A DNA stretch of 22,050 bases from the NCBI GenBank assembly GCA_900549995.1, contig URQQ01000067.1:1-22050 (forward strand), read 5' to 3'. Under the pieces are notes generated by a model. It was not told the origin of the DNA and did not search any database. It saw nothing but the letters and a program-made list of their open reading frames with translations. Origin of the DNA: an uncultured Lachnospiraceae bacterium. Its GTDB lineage: Bacteria > Bacillota > Clostridia > Lachnospirales > Lachnospiraceae. Of this stretch, positions 8,117 through 14,858 are shown piece after piece (position 1 is the stretch's first letter; each line of letters begins with the position of its first letter). The translations under genes were made by a program, and so were the position numbers.

Positions 8117-8150
8117 GAGGCAGTGCAGTGTTTGTGTACCGCACTGCCTC
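8117..8150 (-). other. Hairpin directly after grdA
   Basis: GAGGCAGTGC (8117-8126) pairs perfectly with GCACTGCCTC (8141-8150) across a 14-base loop, 7 bases past the grdA stop. The minus strand continues TTGTTAG, so termination would be partial at best. A 3' stem here would protect an upstream trxA-grdA messenger and allow more GrdA than GrdC/GrdD to be made. Confidence 0.6.
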
Positions 8151-8157
8151 TATCATA

Positions 8158-8628
8158 TTAATATTTACCAAACTCATCTCTGATAGCTGACATTTCGCTG
8201 ATGATATCATCAACGTCTAATACCATTTCCATCATACTGATTTGTTCTTCATAAACATCTTCGTCAAATTCTTCTTTCATTTCTGGTTCACATACGTGAT
8301 AAGTCGTGAGTCCAAGCTGGACCCCTGTCAATGGACCTGCGAAAGTCGGATCACCCGCTGTAACAGTTTCAGCTGCAAGACCAGCAGCCTCTCCTTCTGC
8401 AGCACCAAGAACCACTACAAGGTTCTCCGGGCCGTATTCTTCAGCGAATTCTTTCACTCGTTTCTGGTTTTCCAGATCCATTGCGCCCGCGCTCGTTCAG
8501 ACAAAGCATTCTGTCGAAGAAAAAACGATCTCAGCGCCAGCTGTTTTCACACATTCTGCGATAGCTGGTCCTGGAATTCCGTCACGGTCGCCAATAATAA
8601 TTGCTTTTTTACCTTCTAAAATAGCCAT
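8158..8628 (-). CDS. grdA: Glycine reductase selenoprotein A GrdA, 156 aa, selenocysteine at residue 44 (in-frame TGA)
   Basis: GrdA carries the carboxymethyl group from component B on its selenocysteine and passes an acetyl thioester to component C; TrxA then re-reduces it. Translation from ATG 8626-8628 (MAILEGKKAIIIGDRDG) is open to a TGA at 8497-8499, then continues in frame as TSAGAMDLENQKRV to the stop at 8158. The TGA lies in CFVU, the known Cys-x-x-Sec redox motif of GrdA (Cys41, Sec44). A good ribosome site (AAGGAG) precedes the ATG at 8628, while the ATG at 8481, where a naive caller would begin, has none and would lose the first third of the protein. Length matches the family. A SECIS-like hairpin follows the TGA. 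Short hairpins lie on both sides of the gene, as expected for a subunit needed in excess. Confidence 0.96.
8463..8476 (-). promoter_or_regulatory. Candidate SECIS hairpin for grdA Sec44
   Basis: On the minus strand UCUGG (8476-8472) pairs perfectly with CCAGA (8467-8463) around an AAAA loop; the loop starts 26 bases after the UGA codon. Bacterial SECIS elements lie within the coding sequence with an apical loop roughly 16-37 bases past UGA, so the position fits. I could not find a convincing lower stem reaching back to the UGA. Confidence 0.5.
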
Positions 8629-8657
8629 TATTTTATTCTCCTTCCTTTTTATTTATT

Positions 8658-8680
8658 ATTGCAGACATACAATCTGCAAT
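8658..8680 (-). other. Hairpin upstream of grdA
   Basis: ATTGCAGA (8658-8665) and TCTGCAAT (8673-8680) form a perfect 8-bp stem with a 7-base loop, about 30 bases upstream of the grdA start, inside the 102-base trxA-grdA spacer. It may stabilise the 5' end of a processed grdA messenger. An A-rich stretch rather than a T tract follows on the minus strand, so it is not a terminator. Confidence 0.55.
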
Positions 8681-8688
8681 GGTATATT

Positions 8689-8709
8689 GTAAAGCCTGTC
8701 GGCATTTAC
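8689..8709 (-). other. Second hairpin in the trxA-grdA spacer
   Basis: GTAAAGCC (8689-8696) pairs with GGC-TTTAC equivalents at 8701-8709 (one bulged base) around a 4-base loop, 21 bases past the trxA stop. Together with the hairpin at 8658-8680 it makes this spacer strongly structured. Confidence 0.45.
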
Positions 8710-8730
8710 ACTAATTCATAATACCGAATC

Positions 8731-9048
8731 TTAGATGTATTTTTTAATCATTGCTTCGATATTTTCCGGAGTTGCATCATCTTTTACACACTCATCAATT
8801 TTAGCACCATCTTTGTAAACTGCCATTACAGGAAGTCCAAGAACCTTCTGTCCAATTGCAAGACGGCGTGCTTTTGTTGTATTTAAAGATGTAAATTTCA
8901 TCTTATCTCCGTATGTATCTGCGAATTCATGAACTGTTGGCATTAATGCCTGGCAAGGAACGCATCCATCACCATAAAAGTCAACGAATACATAACCTTC
9001 TGCTTTTAACACTTCTTCTTCAAAGTTTGTTTTATCTAAATCTAACAT
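8731..9048 (-). CDS. trxA: Thioredoxin of the glycine reductase operon (GCVPC active site), 105 aa
   Basis: A small cytoplasmic dithiol carrier that receives electrons from TrxB and re-reduces GrdA after each turnover. The thioredoxin fold is clear (FVDFYGDGCVPC at residues 22-32, cis-proline motif GLPVMAVYKDG). The active site is G-C29-V-P-C32 instead of the usual W-C-G-P-C; this Gly/Val variant is known from thioredoxins of amino-acid-fermenting Clostridia that use glycine reductase. The start ATG at 9048 has an AAGGAGG site, and the gene follows trxB by 17 bases. Its place between trxB and grdA makes a dedicated role in glycine reduction very likely. Confidence 0.94.
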   Translation of the reverse strand: MLDLDKTNFEEEVLKAEGYVFVDFYGDGCVPCQALMPTVHEFADTYGDKMKFTSLNTTKARRLAIGQKVLGLPVMAVYKDGAKIDECVKDDATPENIEAMIKKYI

Positions 9049-9065
9049 TTGTTTATATCCTCCTT

Positions 9066-10001
9066 CTAACCTTGCACATATTTCTCAGCCTGTGTTGCTG
9101 CGATCGCACCATCAGCTGCTGCTGTTACAACCTGTCTCAGACTCTTCACACGGATATCTCCTGCTGCATAGACACCTGGAATATTTGTCCTCATGTTATC
9201 GTCTGTAATAATGTAACCATTATCCATCTCAATGATTCCTTCGAATAATTTGGAATTCGGAATTGTACCGATGAAACCGAATACCCCGAACATTCCATCT
9301 TCTTCGTCAGCTTCCACTTTGCGCAGCTCACCGGTTTTTACATTCTTTACTACCATTCCTGACAGAATCTCATCTCCATATAATTCTTCAACTACAGAAT
9401 CCCAGAAGAATTCAATCTTTGGATTGGCAAATGCTTTTTCCTGAATCGATTTTGCTGCACGCAGCTCATCACGTCTGTGAATAATTGTAACTTTCCTTGC
9501 AAATTTTGTAAGATATAACGCTTCTTCTACGGCAGAATCTCCACCGCCGACTACGAATACTTCGAAGTCCTCAAAAAAGTTGGCATCACATGTTGCACAG
9601 TAGGAAACACCTTTTCCCATGAATTCCTGTTCTCCCTTACATCCGATTGGACGTGGGAACGCACCGCTTGCAATGATCACTGTTTTGCCAAGATACTCTG
9701 CCTTTGCACTTTTCAGTTTCTTGATTTCTCCATCCAGTTCCACTTCATTGATGACATCAGATACTCTTTCAGCACCGAATTTTTCAGCCTGCTGTGTCAT
9801 TCTCTCAATCAGTGACGGTCCGCTTTCCCCGTCTACCATCTGTCCCGGATAGTTCTCAATATCGTCTGTAATTGCAATCTGTCCGCCATCTTTTCCTTTT
9901 TCAATGATCAGTGTTGACAGTCTGCTTCTCCCGGCATACAGGCCGGCTGAAAGTCCAGCCGGGCCTGCGCCAAGGATAATCACGTCATAAATTTTGCTCA
10001 T
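9066..10001 (-). CDS. trxB: Thioredoxin reductase (FAD/NADPH), 311 aa
   Basis: A flavoprotein that reduces the operon's thioredoxin and so supplies the electrons for glycine reduction. Motifs in order: FAD-binding GAGPAG (residues 11-16), redox-active C135-A-T-C138 followed by Asp, a second dinucleotide fold GGGDSA (152-157), HRRDELRA (175-182) typical of NADPH-using enzymes, and the C-terminal FAD motif GVYAAGDIR. Length is standard for low-molecular-weight thioredoxin reductase. The basic HRRxxxR motif argues for NADPH rather than the ferredoxin-dependent type known from some Clostridia. It lies 18 bases after grdB and 17 before trxA, with an AAGGAG ribosome site. Confidence 0.95.
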   Translation of the reverse strand: MSKIYDVIILGAGPAGLSAGLYAGRSRLSTLIIEKGKDGGQIAITDDIENYPGQMVDGESGPSLIERMTQQAEKFGAERVSDVINEVELDGEIKKLKSAKAEYLGKTVIIASGAFPRPIGCKGEQEFMGKGVSYCATCDANFFEDFEVFVVGGGDSAVEEALYLTKFARKVTIIHRRDELRAAKSIQEKAFANPKIEFFWDSVVEELYGDEILSGMVVKNVKTGELRKVEADEEDGMFGVFGFIGTIPNSKLFEGIIEMDNGYIITDDNMRTNIPGVYAAGDIRVKSLRQVVTAAADGAIAATQAEKYVQG

Positions 10002-10019
10002 AACGCCTGCTCCTTCTTT

Positions 10020-11333
10020 CTAGTTATCAAAAATTGTCTGATCCTCAACCTCTACTGTAAGAGCATGTAATGCTTTCTCCACAAGATCTCTTCTCAGTGC
10101 TTTCTCTTCCTCACGAGTAAGTGCCGGATTGCCAAGCGGATGAGGAATAGCGATTGTTGGAAGAATTCTGTTTGCCCCTACTGTCATGGAAATAGGAGTT
10201 ACTGTACACATATGTACGACCGGAAGTCCTGTTCTCTCTATTTCTTTTACCATCGTTGCACCGCAACGTGTACAGGTACCTCATGTGGAGGTGAGGATTA
10301 CTGCGTCAACATGATCCTCAATAAGTTTTTTACCGATTTCAGCTGCGAACTGTTTTGCAGATGCAACAGCTGTACCATTACCAACAGTTGTATAGAACAG
10401 GTGGTGAAGTTCTCCGATTTTTCCTTCTTTTTCAAGATCTCTGAGTACGTCAACAGGAAGTACTCTGTCAGAATCTTCGTTCGCATATACAGGGTCATAT
10501 CCGCCGTGAGCTGTCTCGTATGTATCTTCTGTCAGATCCATAACGCCTGCGATATCATATTCACCATAGTGTGATGCACTTGAACTCTCAATGTGATCCG
10601 GATTTCCCTTCGGAACAATACCGCCTGAAGTAACCAGAGCAATTTTTGCTTTTGAAAGATCTTTCACTGCTTTACTTGGTGCAACTCTGTCAAATGAAGG
10701 CATCGGATACTCTGTTGTGTACTCTTTGTTGTTGAGTTTTTTCACAAGCATGTTAACCGCACGTTTTGCTCCTCTTTCTTTTTCGAAGAAGTTGACACGG
10801 ATTCCGTTCGGCATATAGCCTTCCTGGCTGGAAGCGCCGATTGTTTCACCTTTTGCCAGTTTTAATGTGAGCGGTGCCATTTTCTTAACAGCATCTCTCA
10901 TACCCGCTGCACTGTTCTTTGTAGCTACAGTGTATACTTTATTCTTAAACATATCTGCACCAGGGTTCTCTACATACATACCTGTAACAGATGGGATTCC
11001 AAGTTCTTCCTGAACTGCTGCCGCAATCGTTCCGCATGCAACGCCATAACGGCCTGCGTTGAAAGCCGGTCCTGCTACGAATACATCAGGAGCCTGCTCT
11101 TTTACCATAGCAAGGATATCAGCTTTTGCTTTGTCCAGGTTCTCATTGAAATAAGAATCTCCGCAGACAATAGTTGCTACGATCTCTGCATCATCACCAA
11201 AGTTCTGTGCAAATGCCATTCCTGGTCCGACAATTTCTCCTACACGGATTTCAGCCGGGTAATCAGCTTTTTCTTCTCCACCGATATTAGCGAAGAACTG
11301 ATTAATATAATGAACTACTTTAATTTTACTCAT
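10020..11333 (-). CDS. grdB: Glycine reductase component B, gamma subunit GrdB, 437 aa, selenocysteine at residue 351 (in-frame TGA)
   Basis: GrdB is the selenoprotein subunit of the substrate-specific component B. Its selenocysteine is thought to attack the glycine bound as a Schiff base on the pyruvoyl group of GrdE and to pass the carboxymethyl group to GrdA. The first 350 residues (MSKIKVVHYINQFFANIGG... to DAVILTST) end at a TGA at 10281-10283, and the same frame continues UGTCTRCGATMVKEIERTG to the stop at 10020. The motif U351-x-x-C354-x-x-C357 is the expected Sec site, about 80% along the protein. A SECIS-like hairpin follows immediately. The downstream ATG at 10253 is therefore not a gene start. 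The gene lies 19 bases after grdE with a GGAGG site. Length and Sec position agree with known GrdB proteins. Confidence 0.97.
10248..10280 (-). promoter_or_regulatory. SECIS hairpin for grdB Sec351
   Basis: On the minus strand, right after UGA, the sequence folds as UACC / GGUA (10278-10275 with 10251-10248), then CGUUGC / GCAACG (10268-10263 with 10259-10254), with an apical GGU loop starting 19 bases past UGA. A G-containing small loop at this distance matches the general bacterial SECIS pattern recognised by SelB. Confidence 0.72.
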
Positions 11334-11352
11334 TTTTCAGCATCCTCCATTC

Positions 11353-12633
11353 TTATCTCGCACTTAAGCAATTGAATCCAAGTTCATTGGTTGCTCCGGT
11401 AATTGCCTGGATCTCTACTTCGATTGATCCGTCTTCACGTAAGCTGTGGTCGTTACCGCCTGCGATCTTTGTTACATAATCTAATGTTCCGATTACTTTA
11501 TCTAATTTTGGAAGAATGATAACCTGATTTGCATTTCCTCCAGTTACAACTGCATCTGCTGCCGGATCTGCATCTGCAAGTGACTGAGATTTTCCGTCAC
11601 GTCCAGCATACTCGTCAGTAATAATAACAGTTTTAACACCTTTTGCTTCGATTTTCTTACAGTTCATAATCAGGTCTGTATCCGGGTTACCGAAACCTTC
11701 CTGAGAAACAATTGCTCCGTCAAGGCCAAGCAGCTCACATAATTTTGCTGTCCAGTCAGAAGAACGCTGTTTGTCTGCAAGATATACATTTTCATTTGTG
11801 ATGATTACACATACAAAGTTTAATGTCTTTCCGTGCTGTTCAAACAAATCATGAACTACAGGGTTATTCAGGTGGTGGTAAGTTGTATTCTTGTCACATG
11901 CAGATACACAGTTACCAGATACAATCGCACCATCCATAATTTCTGTAGGGTTGATAATTGTTGATAATGTTCTCTTAGCGTCAACTCCATATACATATGT
12001 ATCGTGAAGAAGTCCCTGGCTCTGAAGCATCTGTACATAAGCAACTCTTGGAAGCTCCGGATATTTCTGAAGTCCTTCTGTAATTGAACATGTCTCATAT
12101 ACTTTTGTCTCATCAGGTGTCAGGTCTTTTGCAAGTTCTCCGATATAAGTAGCAACTCTGAAACCTGCAAGGCGGACTGCTTTCTCATATTCATGCTGTT
12201 TCACATCATCTACTGGTTCACATACAACAACAAGGTTGTTCAGTTTAGAAAATGGTGTGTAATCTGCTCCAGGACCTGTCATATCAATGATACCTTCCTG
12301 GAATCCAACAATTTTACCAGCTGTAACAACAGCCATATCTTTCAGTGCGTATGTTTTTCCGCTTCCAACTGTATCTACTTTAGAGATAATTCCAGGGAAA
12401 ATACCACCATTGCCTTCTACCTTCACACGTGGTTCAATGACATCCTTAACAGGTGTAATTCTTACGCTTTCACCCGGTCTTGCAATATCGAGTTTCACAC
12501 TCTTAATTTTATCGTCTTCTGAGACGATTGCTTTTACAGCTTCTTCAGATACATAAAGAACTCCGTCTACAATCTTTGACTCCTCCCCAAACTGGATGTC
12601 GCGGATATGGATATGACCCATTTCTAATCTCAC
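11353..12633 (-). CDS. grdE: Glycine reductase component B proprotein GrdE (pyruvoyl precursor), 426 aa
   Basis: GrdE is a proprotein that self-cleaves into the two smaller subunits of component B; cleavage turns a cysteine into the pyruvoyl group that binds the amino group of glycine. The cleavage motif is visible at IVSGN241-C242-VSACDKNTTYHH, and Cys242 is the position I recall for the Clostridium sticklandii protein. The N-terminal portion (MRLEMGHIHIRDIQFGE) and the C-terminal end (AITGATNELGFNCLSAR) match the family over full length. The start is GTG at 12633, supported by AAGGAGGG 7 bases upstream; the ATG four codons later is poorly spaced. It is the first enzymatic gene of the operon, 19 bases before grdB. 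Confidence 0.95.
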   Translation of the reverse strand: MRLEMGHIHIRDIQFGEESKIVDGVLYVSEEAVKAIVSEDDKIKSVKLDIARPGESVRITPVKDVIEPRVKVEGNGGIFPGIISKVDTVGSGKTYALKDMAVVTAGKIVGFQEGIIDMTGPGADYTPFSKLNNLVVVCEPVDDVKQHEYEKAVRLAGFRVATYIGELAKDLTPDETKVYETCSITEGLQKYPELPRVAYVQMLQSQGLLHDTYVYGVDAKRTLSTIINPTEIMDGAIVSGNCVSACDKNTTYHHLNNPVVHDLFEQHGKTLNFVCVIITNENVYLADKQRSSDWTAKLCELLGLDGAIVSQEGFGNPDTDLIMNCKKIEAKGVKTVIITDEYAGRDGKSQSLADADPAADAVVTGGNANQVIILPKLDKVIGTLDYVTKIAGGNDHSLREDGSIEVEIQAITGATNELGFNCLSAR

Positions 12634-12670
12634 TGTAAATCCCTCCTTTGAAATATTGGTTTGTACTTAT

Positions 12671-12722
12671 CCGGCACCATTGCCGGTAAGTAAGTATATT
12701 GCTTATAAGTGCTCCTGCACTT
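12671..12722 (-). other. Two short hairpins in the grdX-grdE spacer
   Basis: CCGGCA/TGCCGG (12671-12676 with 12681-12686, 4-base loop) and AAGTGC/GCACTT (12707-12712 with 12717-12722, 4-base loop) are both perfect 6-bp stems, the second starting 11 bases after the grdX stop. Neither is followed by a T tract. They fill most of the 100-base spacer and may mark a processing point between grdX and the enzyme genes. Confidence 0.5.
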
Positions 12723-12733
12723 TAACAGCCATC

Positions 12734-13123
12734 TTAATAAAATTCTGCAGATTGTACCGCACTGCTGATGAGCGTATAATCAATCAGCTGGAAATCTTCA
12801 AACACACTTTGATTCAGCTTATACCGCTCCCATTTTTTTTCAAATTTCCCGCATGCTCCAATCGCCTCTTCGATAATCTCGACAGACTGGAAGTCAAGCT
12901 GCTTTGCGTCTGCCGCCACCATCACCGACTTATAAGGAGTCTCGTTTGGTTTCACACTTCCCGACAGCGGGTGAGACAACAGCCTGCAGTTTGCATACAC
13001 CTGGTCTCTGACTATCTTCAGTATCTCTTCATAAGAAACATCATAATACTCTACTTCATTTTCCTGGCCCAGTTCTTTCTCCACCAGAGGATTATTCGTT
13101 ATAATCCTGAATTTTTTTCCCAT
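12734..13123 (-). CDS. grdX: GrdX family protein, 129 aa
   Basis: A small soluble protein without recognisable catalytic residues. It begins MGKKFRIITNNPLVEKELG and has the VEYYDVSYEEILKIVRDQVYANCRLLSHPLSGSVKPNETPYK core that I associate with GrdX, a protein of unknown function routinely found first in glycine reductase operons. No signal peptide or membrane segment is seen. The ATG at 13123 has a GGGAGG ribosome site. It is the first gene behind the glycine riboswitch and terminator, so its expression should be glycine-dependent. The family call rests on sequence resemblance and position; the biochemical role is not known. Confidence 0.88.
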   Translation of the reverse strand: MGKKFRIITNNPLVEKELGQENEVEYYDVSYEEILKIVRDQVYANCRLLSHPLSGSVKPNETPYKSVMVAADAKQLDFQSVEIIEEAIGACGKFEKKWERYKLNQSVFEDFQLIDYTLISSAVQSAEFY

Positions 13124-13187
13124 ATCCTGCTGCCTCCCGAAATACTCTCAGTCACAAGTTGTCCAAAAAGAACTTTTCTGTAATTAT

Positions 13188-13224
13188 AAAAAGCGGCCGC
13201 ATATGAAATATGCATGCCGCTTTT
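13188..13224 (-). terminator. Riboswitch-controlled intrinsic terminator before grdX
   Basis: On the minus strand AAAAGCGG and GCATAT arms (right side 13213-13208 and 13224-13217) pair with ATATGC and CCGCTTTT (13204-13199 and 13196-13189) around a 3-base loop, with one small internal loop. The T run ends at 13188 and is followed by an AT-rich stretch. It sits between the glycine aptamer and grdX, where an expression platform belongs. Confidence 0.88.
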
Positions 13225-13270
13225 CTGTCTAATTTATCAGTCACCTGATTCCATATCCAGAACGTGGTAC

Positions 13271-13365
13271 ATTTCCGATCCTTTTGCCTGAAAGTTTCAC
13301 TCTGACAATGACCGTTGTCAAAGCTTGCATCTTCGGCGGCTGTTTCACAGCTCTCTCGCAGAAAT
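13271..13365 (-). promoter_or_regulatory. Glycine riboswitch aptamer (single-aptamer form)
   Basis: The minus strand shows the conserved glycine-aptamer blocks in order: GCGAGAGAGC, a short P2 stem (GCTG/CAGC), GCCGCCGAAGATGCAAGC, a P3 stem (TGACAA/TTGTCA), and CTTTCAGGCAAAAGGATCGG. The closing P1 stem ATTTCTG (13365-13359) pairs with CGGAAAT (13277-13271). There is no second full aptamer; instead a short stem ATCAG/CTGAT with a GTGA tetraloop (13236-13249) follows. It begins only 22 bases after the symporter stop codon and precedes grdX, so intracellular glycine should control the glycine reductase operon. Confidence 0.92.
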
Positions 13366-13387
13366 TATCAACCCACTTTTATTTAGT

Positions 13388-14764
13388 TTATTTTTTCTTT
13401 AACTTAAAGTTGTCATAGTAATCATCGTGAACTTCTTTTACTACCTTACTAAGGAAAACAAGGCCGATGATGTTCGGAATTACCATCATACTGTTAAAGC
13501 AGTCTGCCATATTCCATACAAGATCTACTTTTGCCAGTGATCCCAAAATTACACAGACACAAACAAGTACTGTATAAATTTTCACTGCTTTTGGTCCAAA
13601 TAAATATTTGATATTCGCTTCTCCAAAGAAGTACCATCCGATAATCGTTGAAAAAGCAAAGAAGAACATACAAACCGCAATAAATATTGTTCCGAATCTG
13701 CCAAACACTGCTGAGAAACCTGCCTGTGTAAGGGCTGTTCCAGTAAGTGATCCATCCGGAGTTACGGAACGTGTTGTGATAATTACAAGTGCTGTCAGTG
13801 TTAAAATAACAAATGTATCAATGAATACACCCATCATAGCAACAAATCCCTGTTCTGCCGGGTGATCTACCTTTGCAATTGCATGTGCATGAGGTGTAGA
13901 ACCCATACCAGCTTCATTCGAGAATAATCCTCTTGCAACACCTTTCTGCATTGCCTTCTGGATTGTTGCTCCAAGAACTCCACCGCCGATCGCCTGTGGT
14001 GAAAATGCACCAACAAAGATCTCTTTAAATGCGAGCGGAAGATTTTGAATATTTGCAATGATAACAATAAGTGATCCAACAATATAAAATGCTGCCATCA
14101 GAGGCACGATCTTTTCTGTAACAGAAGCGATTCTCTTGATTCCGCCTGCAAAAATCATGAATGCAAGGATAGCTACAATCACACCAATAATTGCAGGATT
14201 GATGCCAAATGCCATATTAAATGCATCTCCGATAGAGTTGGACTGCACAGCATTTCCCATAAATCCTAATGCAAAAATAATTAAAACAGCAAAGATACCT
14301 GCGAGTATTTTTCCAAACATATTATCATGGAAAGCAGCTCTTATGTAATACACCGGTCCGCCAGTCACTGTTCCGTCACTGCCAACCTTTTTGTACTTCT
14401 GCGCCATTGTGGCCTCTGCATAGATCGTAGCCATTCCGAAAAATGCACTGATCCACATCCAGAAGATCGCTCCCGGTCCGCCTACCGCAATTGCTGTCGC
14501 TGCACCTGCCAGATTACCGGTACCTACCTGTGCTGCAATCGCTGTTGCCAATGCCTGAAAGGAAGACATTCCTTCTTTTCCTGCTGCGCCCTGTTTCTTA
14601 AACAGTCCGCCGAACGTTCTTTTCCATCCTTCTTTAAACCCTCTGATCTGTATGAATTTAAGTCTTACAGTAAACCACACACCGGCTCCTACAAGTACAA
14701 AAATCAATAAATACGAGGTCAAGAAATCATTTACTGCCAATACAATGCTGTCTAACCGTTCCAA
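13388..14764 (-). CDS. Sodium:amino-acid symporter, AGCS (alanine/glycine:cation) family, 458 aa
   Basis: A multi-pass membrane carrier that co-imports alanine or glycine with Na+; about ten hydrophobic segments are visible. Family signatures are clear: QVGTGNLAGAATAIAVGGPGA near residue 80-100 and LFSNEAGMGSTPHAHA in the middle. The frame could open at GTG 14770, but that codon lies 1 base after GGGGG; the in-frame TTG at 14764 lies 7 bases after it and is preferred. The gene has its own promoter and ends just 22 bases before the glycine riboswitch of the grd operon, which strongly suggests that glycine is a physiological substrate. Alanine cannot be excluded from sequence alone. Confidence 0.92.
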   Translation of the reverse strand: MERLDSIVLAVNDFLTSYLLIFVLVGAGVWFTVRLKFIQIRGFKEGWKRTFGGLFKKQGAAGKEGMSSFQALATAIAAQVGTGNLAGAATAIAVGGPGAIFWMWISAFFGMATIYAEATMAQKYKKVGSDGTVTGGPVYYIRAAFHDNMFGKILAGIFAVLIIFALGFMGNAVQSNSIGDAFNMAFGINPAIIGVIVAILAFMIFAGGIKRIASVTEKIVPLMAAFYIVGSLIVIIANIQNLPLAFKEIFVGAFSPQAIGGGVLGATIQKAMQKGVARGLFSNEAGMGSTPHAHAIAKVDHPAEQGFVAMMGVFIDTFVILTLTALVIITTRSVTPDGSLTGTALTQAGFSAVFGRFGTIFIAVCMFFFAFSTIIGWYFFGEANIKYLFGPKAVKIYTVLVCVCVILGSLAKVDLVWNMADCFNSMMVIPNIIGLVFLSKVVKEVHDDYYDNFKLKKK

Positions 14765-14771
14765 AACCACA

Positions 14772-14777
14772 CCCCCT
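14772..14777 (-). promoter_or_regulatory. Ribosome binding site deciding the symporter TTG start
   Basis: AGGGGG on the minus strand lies 7 bases before TTG (14762-14764) but only 1 base before the alternative GTG (14768-14770). Spacing therefore favours TTG. Confidence 0.6.
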
Positions 14778-14783
14778 GCCGTC

Positions 14784-14800
14784 TATAGAGTCTCTCTATA
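14784..14800 (-). other. Perfect 7-bp hairpin/palindrome in the symporter leader
   Basis: TATAGAG and CTCTATA flank a 3-base spacer just upstream of the ribosome site and downstream of the predicted start of transcription. It could be an mRNA stem affecting translation or stability, or an operator. The sequence alone does not decide. Confidence 0.5.
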
Positions 14801-14829
14801 AACATATTCCGTTTTTTTATACACTTAGA

Positions 14830-14858
14830 ATAATAACTGAATATCCCAAATAATTCAA
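14830..14858 (-). promoter_or_regulatory. Promoter for the symporter (TTGAAT, 17 bp, TATTAT)
   Basis: On the minus strand, -35 TTGAAT (14853-14858) and -10 TATTAT (14830-14835) are separated by 17 bases and lie about 60 bases upstream of the TTG start. Both hexamers are one or two changes from consensus. Confidence 0.6.

Noticed and set aside
8117..8150. Full intrinsic terminator after grdA
   Set aside because: The stem is strong, but the minus strand lacks a T tract after it, and grdC and grdD clearly belong to the same operon; recorded as a hairpin instead.
10020..10253. Separate 77-residue gene after a 350-residue grdB
   Set aside because: It is the C-terminal part of grdB in the same frame after the Sec TGA; no ribosome site precedes ATG 10253, and UxxCxxC spans the junction.
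12656..13183. 175-residue plus-strand frame opposite grdX
   Set aside because: Antisense to a recognisable GrdX and the structured spacers; it has no supporting start signal or domain.
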